Assembly: GCA_037443565.1 (NCBI GenBank)
Contig: JBBIOB010000007.1
Location: 1 to 64,000, forward strand
Reading direction: 5' to 3'
DNA: 64,000 nucleotides
Source: Fervidifonticultor_A sp037443565
GTDB lineage: Bacteria > Sysuimicrobiota > Sysuimicrobiia > Sysuimicrobiales > Humicultoraceae
Position numbers and translations under genes: made by a program. Of this stretch, positions 34,160 to 44,462 are shown piece by piece. Below the pieces are notes generated by a model. That model was not told where the DNA came from and did no database searches. It saw nothing but the letters and a program-made list of their open reading frames with translations. How positions within the stretch are numbered: the first letter of the stretch is position 1; each line of letters starts with the position of its first letter.

Positions 34160-34648
34160 CTACGCCCGCTGCGGCCACCGGGCGCGCAGGCGCCGGACAA
34201 CAGGCGGCGGGCAGATGCTGTCCACCGATCCACCGAGCCGCGCCACCTCGCGGATGAGCGACGACGACACAAAGGCCCACTCCGGATCGGCAATGAACAG
34301 CAGCGTGTCGAGCGTCGGTGCCAGCAGGCGGTTCATCGCCGACTGCTTGAGTTCGTAGTCGAAGTCCCCGACGGCCCGCAGGCCTTTGATCAGGCACGTC
34401 GCGCCCTGCTGGAGCGCGAAGTCGACAGTCAGGCCGGTATAGGCTGCGACTTCCACCGACGGGAGATCTCCCACGGCTTCCCGGAGCATGACCACCCGGT
34501 CTTCGAGGGAGAATGCTCCCGGGATCTTCTCGACGTTCTCTGCGACAGCCACGATCACGCGATCGAAGAGCTTCGTGGCTCGACGGATCAATTCAAGATG
34601 CCCGTGGTGCACCGGGTCGAAGCTGCCCGGGTACACGGCTATGCGCAC
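34160..34648 (-). CDS. coaD: phosphopantetheine adenylyltransferase
   Basis: 162 residues. MRIAVYPGSFDPVHHGHLEL holds the nucleotidyltransferase GSFDP and HxGH-like motif (HHGH). LIKGLRAVGDFDYE and SSSLIREVARLGG are also typical. It adenylates 4'-phosphopantetheine, the penultimate step of coenzyme A synthesis. It follows rsmD by 19 bases, the usual pairing. Confidence 0.96.
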   Translation of the reverse strand: MRIAVYPGSFDPVHHGHLELIRRATKLFDRVIVAVAENVEKIPGAFSLEDRVVMLREAVGDLPSVEVAAYTGLTVDFALQQGATCLIKGLRAVGDFDYELKQSAMNRLLAPTLDTLLFIADPEWAFVSSSLIREVARLGGSVDSICPPPVVRRLRARWPQRA

Positions 34649-34667
34649 GCGGTGTCCTCCCCTCGAT

Positions 34668-35204
34668 TCACCGACCGACCTCCATACGAATGTACCAGAG
34701 CGCAGTCTCGCCGTACCGAACCTCCTTGACCAGCGCCGCGCCGTCGGGGAGCGCCGGCCGGTCGCGCCAGTGGCCCTCGGCCACGACCAGCCCGTCGGCC
34801 CGCAGGAGCCCGGCCCCGCGCAGTGCCGCGAGCGTCCGATCGATCCACCCCTGCCCGTACGGTGGATCTAGCACGATCAGGTCGAACGCTTCGCCCGCCC
34901 GGGCCAGCCGCGCGATCGCCGTCTCGACAGGCTCGCAACGGACATCCGCCCGGTCGGTCAACTCCTCGCGCGCGAGAGCCTGGCGGATGGCCCGGCAGCA
35001 CGCGGCGGCGGCGTCGACGAACACCGCGCGCGCGGCCCCGCGGCGAAGGGCTTCGATACCGAGCCCGCCGCTCCCCGCGAACAGGTCGAGCACCCGCGCG
35101 CCCTCAATAGATGGGCCCACCCGCTCGAAGAGCGCGGTACGCACGCGCGCCGAGGTCGGCCGCACGCCGCCGCGCGCTCGCTGCCGCGGGGCGCGGGCGG
35201 TCAT
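34668..35204 (-). CDS. rsmD: 16S rRNA (guanine966-N2)-methyltransferase
   Basis: 178 residues. The N-terminal GGVRPTSARVRTALFERV, the SAM-binding VLDLFAGSGGLGIEALRRG and the catalytic DPPY are the RsmD hallmarks. Its ATG overlaps the recG stop by four bases, so it is coupled to recG and then coaD. Confidence 0.95.
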   Translation of the reverse strand: MTARAPRQRARGGVRPTSARVRTALFERVGPSIEGARVLDLFAGSGGLGIEALRRGAARAVFVDAAAACCRAIRQALAREELTDRADVRCEPVETAIARLARAGEAFDLIVLDPPYGQGWIDRTLAALRGAGLLRADGLVVAEGHWRDRPALPDGAALVKEVRYGETALWYIRMEVGR

Positions 35205-37327
35205 CCGACCGACGCGAGCCGGGCGCGGCCTTCCAGGGCCCGCCGCACCGCGGCGGCCAGCGGCGCTCCCGGCGTCGATGACAGATCGGGGTCAGCGGCA
35301 AGCCACCCCTCGGCGGCCCGCTTGGCCTCCTCCAACAGCGGCAGGTCGGTCACTGGATCGGCAACGCGCAGCCCGGCCAGACCGTGCTGGCGGACGCCCA
35401 GCACCTCGCCCGGTCCGCGCAGGACGAGGTCCTCCTGCGCAATACGGAACCCGTCGGTCGTTCGACGCATCACGTCCAGACGCCGCCGGCCCTCGTCGGT
35501 CACCGGATCGGCCACGAGGATGCAGTGTGAAGTCGCGGCTCCCCGGCCCACCCGGCCCCGGAGCTGGTGCAACTGCGCCAGCCCGTAGCGGTCGGCGTCC
35601 TCGATGACCATCACCGACGCGTTGGGCACATCGATGCCCACCTCGATCACGGTGGTGGCGACCAGCACATCGATGTGCCCGGCCCGGAACGCCTCCATCC
35701 GCTCGGCCTTCTGCGCCGCGGTCAGCCGGCCGTGCACGACCTCCAGCCGCATTCCCGCCAGAGGGCCGCCGGCGAGCTCGCGCGCAAGCTCCGTCGCGGA
35801 CTGCACCTGCAGCGCCTCGGATTCTTCGATCAGCGGGCAGACGATGAACGCCTGACGGCCGAGCGCCACCTGCCCCCGGACAAAAGCATAGATGGCCGGC
35901 CGGGCGCTCTTCGGCCGCACGTGCGTGGCCACCGGCCGGCGGCCGGGCGGCAGTTCGTCGAGCACCGACACGTCCAGGTCACCGTAGAGCGTCAGGACCA
36001 GGGTGCGCGGAATCGGCGTCGCGGTCATGACGAGGACGTCGGGCGCGCGGCCTTTCTCCCGGAGGCGAGACCGCTGCATCACGCCGAATCGATGCTGCTC
36101 GTCCACAACGGCAAGGCCCAGGCGGTCGAAGGCCACCCCCTCCTCCAGCAGCGCGTGCGTCCCGACCACCACACCGGGCGTGCCGCTGCGCAGCCATGCA
36201 TGTGCCGGCCCGCGCGCTGCGGCGTCCATCCCCCCCGCGAGCAGGTGTATCGGAATCCCCAGCGGCTCAAGCAAGAGGGACAGCGTGAGAAAGTGCTGCT
36301 CGGCGAGAATCTCGGTCGGCGCCATCAGCGCGCCCTGGTAGCCGCCTCCGACGCAGCGTACGAGCGCGGCCGCGGCGACGACGGTCTTGCCCGATCCCAC
36401 GTCGCCCTGGAGCAGCCGGTTCATGGGCGCACGGCCCTGCATGTCGGCGAGGATCTCGTCGACGGCCCGGCGCTGCGCGCGGGTGGGCGTAAACGGCAGC
36501 GCGCCGAGGAAGCGCGCGAGCAGGCTGTCCGCGGATGCGTACGTGGCGCCTCGCGGCGTGGCCAGCAGGCGCGCGCGCTGCTGCTGGATCCCAAGCTGCA
36601 GGATGAAGAGCTCCTCGAACGCCAGTCGCCGGCGGGCCGCGCCGGCTGCGGCCTCGTCGTCTGGGAAGTGGGCTGCCCACAGCGCGTCGCGCACCGGCAG
36701 GAGGGTGTGCGCATCGCGCAGCGCAGGCGGCAGGCACTCCGGGATCGCCTCGGCGAACCCGTGCAGCGCCTCCCGCACGACGGCCCGCAGTGCGCGCTGC
36801 GGCAACCCCTCGGTCGCCGGATAGACCGGGACGAGCCGGCCGATGTTCCAGGGCTCCGCGTCCGGATCGAGGGGCTCGACTTCGGGCGCGACAAACTGCA
36901 TGCCCCGCCCGGCGCGTTCCACCCGGCCGTACAGGCTCACCTGCTGGCCGCGCGGAAGCCGCTGGGCCAGGTACGCCTGGTTGAACCATACGGCGTGGGC
37001 CGTACCCGTGGGGTCTGCGAGACGGGCGCGGACCAACACACTGCCCTTCCGCGTTCGGACCGTCCGGACGTCGACGACGCGGCCGATGGCGGCCTGCTCG
37101 ATCCCGGGCACAAGACCCGCCAGCGGCGAGGGGTTGCGTCGGTCCTCGTGTCGCCGCGGCAGGTGCAGCAGGAGGTCGCGGATGGACTCGATCCCCAGCC
37201 GCGCCAGCATCTCCGCGCGCGAGGGCCCGACGCCCCGCAGGAACTGCACCGGCGCGTCGGGATCACGGCGGCGATCCGATCCCCCTGGGGATGAGGCTGG
37301 CTGCTGCGCGGAACGCTGGGCGACCAT
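35201..37327 (-). CDS. recG: ATP-dependent DNA helicase RecG
   Basis: 708 residues. A wedge/OB domain (about 90-190, SVLVRARLADPTGTAHAVWFN) precedes the helicase core: Walker A GDVGSGKT, DEQHRFGV for motif II, MTATPIPRTL for motif III, and GRVGRG in motif VI. RecG remodels stalled forks and Holliday junctions. I place the start at the ATG at 37327 (MVAQRSAQQ). The frame is open well upstream, but that stretch lies under the divergent rpmB gene and its promoter. Confidence 0.94.
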   Translation of the reverse strand: MVAQRSAQQPASSPGGSDRRRDPDAPVQFLRGVGPSRAEMLARLGIESIRDLLLHLPRRHEDRRNPSPLAGLVPGIEQAAIGRVVDVRTVRTRKGSVLVRARLADPTGTAHAVWFNQAYLAQRLPRGQQVSLYGRVERAGRGMQFVAPEVEPLDPDAEPWNIGRLVPVYPATEGLPQRALRAVVREALHGFAEAIPECLPPALRDAHTLLPVRDALWAAHFPDDEAAAGAARRRLAFEELFILQLGIQQQRARLLATPRGATYASADSLLARFLGALPFTPTRAQRRAVDEILADMQGRAPMNRLLQGDVGSGKTVVAAAALVRCVGGGYQGALMAPTEILAEQHFLTLSLLLEPLGIPIHLLAGGMDAAARGPAHAWLRSGTPGVVVGTHALLEEGVAFDRLGLAVVDEQHRFGVMQRSRLREKGRAPDVLVMTATPIPRTLVLTLYGDLDVSVLDELPPGRRPVATHVRPKSARPAIYAFVRGQVALGRQAFIVCPLIEESEALQVQSATELARELAGGPLAGMRLEVVHGRLTAAQKAERMEAFRAGHIDVLVATTVIEVGIDVPNASVMVIEDADRYGLAQLHQLRGRVGRGAATSHCILVADPVTDEGRRRLDVMRRTTDGFRIAQEDLVLRGPGEVLGVRQHGLAGLRVADPVTDLPLLEEAKRAAEGWLAADPDLSSTPGAPLAAAVRRALEGRARLASVG

Positions 37328-37394
37328 CGGAAGACGGTGTGGATCGTTCGCGACCTGCCGTCCTGTTCGCCGGCGCAACGTCCTCTCCTGTGCG

Positions 37395-37423
37395 TTGCGC
37401 GCCTCTTTCCCCTGTGCTAAGAT
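37395..37423 (+). promoter_or_regulatory. likely promoter for rpmB
   Basis: TTGCGC (37395-37400), a 17-base spacer with a C/T-rich block, then TAAGAT (37418-37423), 52 bases before the rpmB ATG. The -35 is a weaker match than others in the window. The 148 bases between recG and rpmB hold nothing else I can identify. Confidence 0.5.
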
Positions 37424-37475
37424 CCCAGTGTTGTCCGCACGGACGATCATTGTGCACGACTTCCAGGGGTGCAGC

Positions 37476-37667
37476 ATGGCTCGGCGGTGCGCAATCTGCG
37501 GCAAGGGACCCTCGGCCGGACGGAGCCTCTCACACTCCCACATCCGGTCGCCCCGCCGCTTCCTCCCCAATCTGCAGCGCGTCCGGGTGATGCTCCAGGG
37601 CGTACCCCGGCGCATCAATGTGTGTACGACCTGTCTGAAGTCCCGCAGGGTCGTCCGCGCGGCGTAG
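37476..37667 (+). CDS. rpmB: ribosomal protein bL28
   Basis: 63 residues on the plus strand. It begins MARRCAICGKGPSAGRSLSH and ends with CTTCLKSRRVVRAA, so it is the Cys-containing form of bL28 with a CxxC pair at each end. AGGGGTG precedes the ATG. It is convergent with hslO, whose stop is 16 bases away, and divergent from recG. Confidence 0.93.
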   Translation: MARRCAICGKGPSAGRSLSHSHIRSPRRFLPNLQRVRVMLQGVPRRINVCTTCLKSRRVVRAA

Positions 37668-37683
37668 CCGCGCTCCGCGCCTG

Positions 37684-38577
37684 TCACGCGTCTTCGGCTT
37701 CGGCGAACACCGCGGAGACCGCGTCGGCGTCGAAGACATACTTCTCTCCGCAGAAGCGGCAGTGCACTTCGACGCGGCCCTCCTGGCGGAGTAGCCGGTC
37801 GCTCTCCTCCCGCCCCAGGGCGGCGATCACCTGTGCCACCTTGTCCTGGCTGCACCGACAGGCGAACCGCACGGGACGCCGCTCCAGCACCGAGACCCCC
37901 AGATCGCCCAGGGCCCGCGCCAGCATCTCCTCGGGCGCCTCTCCCGCCACCACCATCTGCGTCACAGGCGGCAGGAGGCGCGCCCGCTGCTCGAGGTAGC
38001 CCGGGATCGTCGCCGCCGCGCCGGGGAGCACCTGAAGCATGAGGCCGCCGGCGGCCCGCACGGCGCCGTCTGGGCCCACCAGCACCCCCACCGCGACGAC
38101 CGAGGGTACCTGCTCGCTGCGGACCAGGTAGGCAGCCATGTCCTCGCCGATCTCACCCGACACCAAGGGCACGCTGCCCTGGTAGGGATCGCGCAAGCCC
38201 AGGTCGTGGGTCACGTGGAACGTCCCGCGGCGCCCGACGGCGCCGGCCACGTCCAGCTTGCGGGCGGGGGTTGGCGGGAGGTCGGTCAGCGGATGTGTCG
38301 CGTACCCGCGCAGCCTACCGTCGGCCGTGCTCTCGGCGATGAGCGGACCGATCGGTCCATCGCCCAGCACGCGGACCATGACCGTCTGCCTGTCCTTGAG
38401 ACCGACGCCGAGCATCGCTGCCGCGGCCAGCGTCCGCCCCAGGGCCGCGGTGGCGGTCGGCAGGGTCCCGTGCCGCTCCCGGGCCTCGTCGGTCAGCCGC
38501 GTGGTGATCGCCGCGCAGCCGAGCACGGCGCCCGATGCCCCAATGGCCCTCACCAAGACATCGTGCACACCGGTCAC
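37684..38577 (-). CDS. hslO: Hsp33 redox-regulated chaperone
   Basis: 297 residues. The N-terminal core (DVLVRAIGASGAVLGCAAITT, TVMVRVLGDGPIGPLIAE) precedes the C-terminal zinc switch with CRCS and HCRFCGEKY, the CxC and CxxC pairs spaced as usual. Hsp33 is turned on by disulfide formation under oxidative stress and holds unfolding proteins. GAGAGGTG lies just before the ATG at 38577. Confidence 0.95.
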   Translation of the reverse strand: MTGVHDVLVRAIGASGAVLGCAAITTRLTDEARERHGTLPTATAALGRTLAAAAMLGVGLKDRQTVMVRVLGDGPIGPLIAESTADGRLRGYATHPLTDLPPTPARKLDVAGAVGRRGTFHVTHDLGLRDPYQGSVPLVSGEIGEDMAAYLVRSEQVPSVVAVGVLVGPDGAVRAAGGLMLQVLPGAAATIPGYLEQRARLLPPVTQMVVAGEAPEEMLARALGDLGVSVLERRPVRFACRCSQDKVAQVIAALGREESDRLLRQEGRVEVHCRFCGEKYVFDADAVSAVFAEAEDA

Positions 38578-38688
38578 CTCTCGTCACCCTCGTGCTGTCG
38601 GAATCGGTCCCACTACTAGAGAACGCTGCGTGCCCGTAGAAATGCCGCAGGAGACACCGGCCCGTCACCGAACCTCACGACACGCGCA

Positions 38689-38922
38689 ATGATCGAGACG
38701 GCCTATCTCCTGGTGAAGCTCGACCGCAGCACCCCGGCCGAGGTGGCGCGGAAGGTCCGGCGCGTGCCCGGCGTGGTGGAAGCCGCGGTCACCATGGGCG
38801 AGGTGGACGTCCTGGCGATCGCCCGCGACGACTCGACGAGAGGCCTGGCGGACATCGGCCACGCCGTCGAGAAGATCGAAGGCGTGGCCAGGGTCACCGT
38901 GTGTATCGTCGTGCGGCCCTAG
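38689..38922 (+). CDS. stand-alone Lrp/AsnC ligand-binding (RAM) domain protein
   Basis: 77 residues with the βαββαβ pattern of the Lrp/AsnC C-terminal domain (AYLLVKLDRSTPAEVARKVR, GVVEAAVTMGEVDVLAIAR, ARVTVCIVV). There is no DNA-binding domain. Such small proteins form rings that bind amino acids or act as sensor subunits. The ribosome-binding site is weak. It is on the plus strand, divergent from hslO. Confidence 0.8.
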   Translation: MIETAYLLVKLDRSTPAEVARKVRRVPGVVEAAVTMGEVDVLAIARDDSTRGLADIGHAVEKIEGVARVTVCIVVRP

Positions 38923-38953
38923 CGACCTGGCTGCCCGCTACCGGACGCCGCGA

Positions 38954-39889
38954 TCAGGCGTGGACGCGGGGTGTGACGTCGATCATGACGCGCAGCAGCT
39001 GGTGGCTGACCTCGAGCGCCCGCAGTCCATCCTCTGCAGAGACGCGCGGCCGCTCGTCTCCCCGCACGCAGGCCACGAAGTGCGCGAGCTCGGCGCGCAG
39101 AGGCTCCTCGCCGTCCATGGCCAGGCGCTGCGTCTCACCGTTGAGCGACCGAACCGTGATGACCTCCCGCAGGAAGTCGAGATGCGCCGTGCGGTCCGCC
39201 ATCGTCACCTCGAGCTCGGTGGCCTTGACGGCGGATACACGGCTGGCCGTCAGGGTGATCCGGCAGCCGTCCTCGGTCACCAGATGTGCCACGGCCAGGT
39301 CCTCGTGGCTGTTGTACACCCGTACGCCCACCCCGCTGATCTCGGTCACGCGCCCTCGCGCCAGCGAGAGGACGATGTCGAGGTCGTGGATCATGAGGTC
39401 GAGTACCACACCGACGTCCATCGCCCGGTGCGGGTCGAACGGCCGCACCCGGCGGGCGTGAATGTGCAGCGGGTCGTCGACGAACGCCCTGAGCTGCTGG
39501 ACCGCCGGCTTGAAGCGCTCGACGTGCCCGACCAGCATGACCGTGCCCTGCGCCTCGCTGATCGCCGCCAGGCGCTCGGCCTCCTCCACGGTGGCGGTCA
39601 TGGGCTTCTCGACGAGGGTGTGGATGCCGGCGTCGAGGAAGTCCCGGGCCACATGGTAGTGGTGCACGGTTGGTACGGCGACGCTCACCGCGTCCACCCG
39701 GCCGATCAGGTGGCGGTGGTCGAGATACCCGCGCGTCCGATAGCGCGCGGCCGTGGCCTCCACCTCCCGCGGATCAAGGTCGACCACCCCGGCAAGATCA
39801 ACGCCGGGCATCGTCGCGAACACGCGGGCGTGATGACGCCCCCACTGGCCGAGCCCGACCACGCCGACCCTCAGCGACGCCGGTCTCAC
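38954..39889 (-). CDS. Gfo/Idh/MocA-family sugar oxidoreductase (GnnA-like)
   Basis: 311 residues. The NAD-binding start RVGVVGLGQWGRHHARVFA and the catalytic EKPM motif define the Gfo/Idh/MocA family. The HVERFKPAVQQLR and DLMIHDLDIVLSL segments resemble the UDP-GlcNAc 3-dehydrogenase branch. Its ATG overlaps the stop of the DegT-type aminotransferase (four bases). An oxidoreductase plus sugar aminotransferase pair of this kind makes 3-amino sugar nucleotides (as GnnA/GnnB do for lipid A), but the exact product here is inference. Confidence 0.85.
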   Translation of the reverse strand: MRPASLRVGVVGLGQWGRHHARVFATMPGVDLAGVVDLDPREVEATAARYRTRGYLDHRHLIGRVDAVSVAVPTVHHYHVARDFLDAGIHTLVEKPMTATVEEAERLAAISEAQGTVMLVGHVERFKPAVQQLRAFVDDPLHIHARRVRPFDPHRAMDVGVVLDLMIHDLDIVLSLARGRVTEISGVGVRVYNSHEDLAVAHLVTEDGCRITLTASRVSAVKATELEVTMADRTAHLDFLREVITVRSLNGETQRLAMDGEEPLRAELAHFVACVRGDERPRVSAEDGLRALEVSHQLLRVMIDVTPRVHA

Positions 39890-41001
39890 CGTGCGACACC
39901 CGGGAACGCCCGCACGGCGGCGATGATGGTCTCGATGTCGCCGGGTTGCAGGCCGGGGTGGACGGGGAGCGACAGCACCCGGCGGGTCAGCCGCTCGGCC
40001 TGAGGCGCCACACCATCGAGCCCCCGCCGGCGGTACGCGGGGGTCTGAGTGACAAGCGCGGGATAGTACACGCGGTTGCCGACGCCGGACGCGGTCAGGT
40101 GCCGGGAGAGGGCATCGCGGCCGTCGGGGACCCTGACGGTGTACTGGTGGTAGACGTGCCGGTACCCCTGGGGCTCCTCGGGCACGTGCAGCCAGTCGAG
40201 ACCGCGCAGGCCCGCGTTCAGCCGTCGCGCGTGCTCGCGGCGCTGGTCGTTCCGGGGCTCCAGCGCCTGCAACTGGACCAGGCCGATTGCGCCGGCCATC
40301 TCGGTCATGCGGAAGTTGAACCCGATGACCTCGTAGGCGTACTCGGCCTCGCCGCGTGGATCGACAAGCAGCCGGGCGCGGCGGGCCAGCGCCGGATCGC
40401 GCGTGACCACCATTCCACCCTCGCCGGTGGTCATGTTCTTGGTGGGATAGAAGCTGAAGATCGCGGCGTGGCCGAACGCGCCCACCTTCCGGCCGTCGAC
40501 CGCCGCGCCGTGCGCCTGCGCGCAGTCCTCGACGAGCAGCGCGCCGTAGCGGTCCGCGAGCGTCTCGAATGCGCGCATGTCCGCGGGCAGACCATACAGG
40601 TGGACAACGAGGATTGCGCGGATGCCGCCGCGCCGCAGCACAGCCTCGACCGCGTCGGGATCGAGGTTGCCCGTCTGGGGGTCGACGTCGGCGAAGACCG
40701 GCCGCGCACCCGCATGCACGACCGCGTGGCTCGGCGCCGCGAACGTGAACGGCGTGGTCACGACGCGGTCGCCCGGGCCGATCCCGAGCGCCAGCAGCGC
40801 CACCTGCAGCGCGGTGCTCCCGGACGATGTGGCGACGGCGTGAGGGACACCGAGGTAGGCGGCGAAGGCCGCCTCGAACTCCGCCACCCTGGGACCTGCG
40901 ACCAGGGTGCCGGATTCAAGGACGCGCAGGACCTGCCGTTGCTCTTCCTCGCCGAGTTGCGGCCGGGCGATCGGGATCGCTGCTGCGGCGCGTAGGGTCA
41001 T
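39886..41001 (-). CDS. DegT/DnrJ/EryC1-family sugar aminotransferase (GnnB-like)
   Basis: 371 residues. The fold-type I PLP landmarks are SSGSTALQVALLALG, TTPFTFAAPSHAV, VEDCAQAHGA (PLP-binding Asp) and the Schiff-base lysine in FSFYPTKNMTTGEGG. These enzymes transfer an amino group to a keto-sugar nucleotide; the downstream dehydrogenase probably supplies that ketone. GGAGTGATGC precedes the ATG at 41001. A 7-bp inverted repeat lies just upstream of it. Confidence 0.88.
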   Translation of the reverse strand: MTLRAAAAIPIARPQLGEEEQRQVLRVLESGTLVAGPRVAEFEAAFAAYLGVPHAVATSSGSTALQVALLALGIGPGDRVVTTPFTFAAPSHAVVHAGARPVFADVDPQTGNLDPDAVEAVLRRGGIRAILVVHLYGLPADMRAFETLADRYGALLVEDCAQAHGAAVDGRKVGAFGHAAIFSFYPTKNMTTGEGGMVVTRDPALARRARLLVDPRGEAEYAYEVIGFNFRMTEMAGAIGLVQLQALEPRNDQRREHARRLNAGLRGLDWLHVPEEPQGYRHVYHQYTVRVPDGRDALSRHLTASGVGNRVYYPALVTQTPAYRRRGLDGVAPQAERLTRRVLSLPVHPGLQPGDIETIIAAVRAFPGVAR

Positions 41002-41022
41002 GCATCACTCCCGTTCCGGCCC

Positions 41023-41039
41023 AGTGGGCCACGCCCACT
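41023..41039. other. inverted repeat upstream of the sugar aminotransferase gene
   Basis: AGTGGGC-CAC-GCCCACT, a perfect 7-bp stem with a three-base loop, 22 bases upstream of the ATG at 41001. No T-run follows on the minus strand, so it is not a standard terminator. It could be an mRNA hairpin or an operator near the ribosome-binding site. A CACTA-GT-TAGTG repeat lies next to it. The 85-base gap holds no gene. Confidence 0.3.
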
Positions 41040-41086
41040 AGTTAGTGTCCGCCCTCGCGCGTCGGTATTCTCGCCGGCGGCCGGAA

Positions 41087-41530
41087 TCATGGGGTCGGAG
41101 TCTCGAGCTGCCCCTTGAGCGCGGCCAGCATGCTTTCGCAGTTCTTGCGCATCAACACCCTGACCAGGGTGCTCAACAACGCGCCGGCCAGCGGGATGTC
41201 GAGCTCGAAGTCCACAGCCAGCGAGGTCTGCGTACCCCCGGGGATCGCCTCGAACCGCCACTCGCCTTCGTATCGGGTGAAGTCGCCCGAGCGCTGCCTG
41301 AACGTGCAGGTGTACCGGACGTCATCCCACGCGTCGTCTTCGATCCAGCGAATCCTGCGCCCTTGCACGACCGCCACCCACTCGCTCACCGTGCCGGTCG
41401 GGGTCCGCTCGAGGATGGTCACCCGCTCCAGATCGGGCATGAACTCCGGGAACCGCTCGACGTCCTTCGCGAGCGCGTAGACCCGCTCGAGCGGGGCCTG
41501 GATCGTCGTGGATGCCGATACGGTGGCCAT
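41087..41530 (-). CDS. SRPBCC (START-like / polyketide cyclase-type) protein
   Basis: 147 residues with the RatA/coenzyme-Q-binding-like SRPBCC pattern: ASTTIQAPLERVYALAKDVERFPEFMPDL at the start, then alternating β-strands and a long C-terminal helix (VRVLMRKNCESMLAALKGQLE). It likely holds a hydrophobic ligand; the identity is unknown. Its ATG shares one base with the trmI stop (TGATG). Confidence 0.85.
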   Translation of the reverse strand: MATVSASTTIQAPLERVYALAKDVERFPEFMPDLERVTILERTPTGTVSEWVAVVQGRRIRWIEDDAWDDVRYTCTFRQRSGDFTRYEGEWRFEAIPGGTQTSLAVDFELDIPLAGALLSTLVRVLMRKNCESMLAALKGQLETPTP

Positions 41531-42339
41531 CAGGTCTCCTCTTCGGCCGTACGCCTCGCGGTGATCAAGAATCCGGTGTGGGCCACCATCCGGTGCGCCG
41601 GCCGTATGCTCTGCCCTTCAACGTGCCACGGCCGCACGAGCGTCTCCGTGGTGTCGATCTCCGCAAAGCCGCGGCTCGCCGCCAGGCCGGCGACGGTCTG
41701 CTGGACCTGAACCGTTGTGGGCACATACGCCAGCCAGATCCCACCGGGCCGCAGGCCGGCCAGCGCGGCCGGAATCACCCCCCACGGCTCAGGAAGGTCG
41801 AGGACCAGCCGATCCACCGGCGCATCCGGGATCCCGGTGGTGACGTCGTGGAGCCGCAGGGTCAACCACGGGACCTCGCCCAGATAGCGGCCAATGTTGC
41901 GGACCGCCGTCCGGTGGAAGTCCTCACGCATCTCGTACGAAAACACGCGGCCGGTCGGGCCGGCGGCCCGCGCCAGCGCCATGGTCAGCGCGCCCGACCC
42001 GGTCCCAGCTTCCGCGACGAGCACACCCGGGCCGATATCGGCCAGGATCAGGATCTGCCCCAGATCCTTGGGGTACACAACCTGGGCGCCCCTGGGCATG
42101 TGCAGCACGTAGTCAGCTAGACGCGGCCGCAGGGCCAGAAGCCGCTCACCCCGCGAGGTGTGCACCGCGGTCCCCTCGGACCGGCCGATCAGCGCGTCAT
42201 GCGCCACCCGTCCCCCGCGCAGGTCGTAGGTCGCGCCCTCGGCAAGCCAGAGCAGATAGGTCCGCCGTTTCCGATCGACGAGCAGCACCGCCTCGCCGGC
42301 TACGAACGGACCTCTTCTGACCGCCGCCTCGCTCGTCAC
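41530..42339 (-). CDS. trmI: tRNA (adenine58-N1)-methyltransferase
   Basis: 269 residues. The N-terminal β-domain (VLLVDRKRRTYLLWLAEG) precedes the SAM fold: VVYPKDLGQILILADIGPG, VAEAGTGSGALTMALA, and the DLPEPWGVIP catalytic loop. It forms m1A58 in the T-loop of tRNA. It overlaps the SRPBCC gene. Confidence 0.94.
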   Translation of the reverse strand: MTSEAAVRRGPFVAGEAVLLVDRKRRTYLLWLAEGATYDLRGGRVAHDALIGRSEGTAVHTSRGERLLALRPRLADYVLHMPRGAQVVYPKDLGQILILADIGPGVLVAEAGTGSGALTMALARAAGPTGRVFSYEMREDFHRTAVRNIGRYLGEVPWLTLRLHDVTTGIPDAPVDRLVLDLPEPWGVIPAALAGLRPGGIWLAYVPTTVQVQQTVAGLAASRGFAEIDTTETLVRPWHVEGQSIRPAHRMVAHTGFLITARRTAEEET

Positions 42340-42368
42340 TCCACCTCGTCGTGGGCCCCTCGGGGCGC

Positions 42369-42785
42369 TCAGGCCGCCGCGCCCCTTGGTGGAATGTTCG
42401 CGCGCGCCCAGCCGACGATCTCCTCCAGAGACGCGCCGGGGCTGAAGACCTTCCGGATGCCGGCCTCGAGCAGGCGGGGGATATCCTCATCCGGGATGAT
42501 TCCGCCGGCGAACACGACGATCCCATCGGCGCCGCGCTCGCGCAGCAGCGCGAGCACGCGGGGAAACAGCGTATTGTGCGCGCCTGAGAGAATCGACAGG
42601 CCGATGGCATCGACGTCCTCCTGGATGGCCGCGCTGACGACCATCTCCGGCGTCTGGTGCAGGCCGGTATAGATGACCTCGAAGCCGGCGTCGCGCAGCG
42701 CCCGGGCGACGACCTTGATGCCCCGGTCGTGCCCGTCGAGTCCGGGCTTGGCGAGCAGGATGCGGATCGCGGGTGCCACCGGCAA
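42369..42785 (-). CDS. methylmalonyl-CoA mutase, B12-binding subunit
   Basis: 138 residues, a stand-alone cobalamin domain. KPGLDGHDRGIKVVA contains the DxHxxG lower-ligand motif; SILSGAH and the GGIIPDEDIP stretch complete the B12 pocket. It pairs with the 544-residue catalytic subunit encoded 42 bases upstream, the two-subunit arrangement seen in archaea and some bacteria. The ATG at 42785 is the only sensible start. Confidence 0.93.
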   Translation of the reverse strand: MPVAPAIRILLAKPGLDGHDRGIKVVARALRDAGFEVIYTGLHQTPEMVVSAAIQEDVDAIGLSILSGAHNTLFPRVLALLRERGADGIVVFAGGIIPDEDIPRLLEAGIRKVFSPGASLEEIVGWARANIPPRGAAA

Positions 42786-42827
42786 GTATACTAGCCTTCC
42801 AGCGGGGCCGCAGGCAATGGGGCGGCG

Positions 42828-44448
<1,621 letters not shown>

Positions 44449-44462
<14 letters not shown>

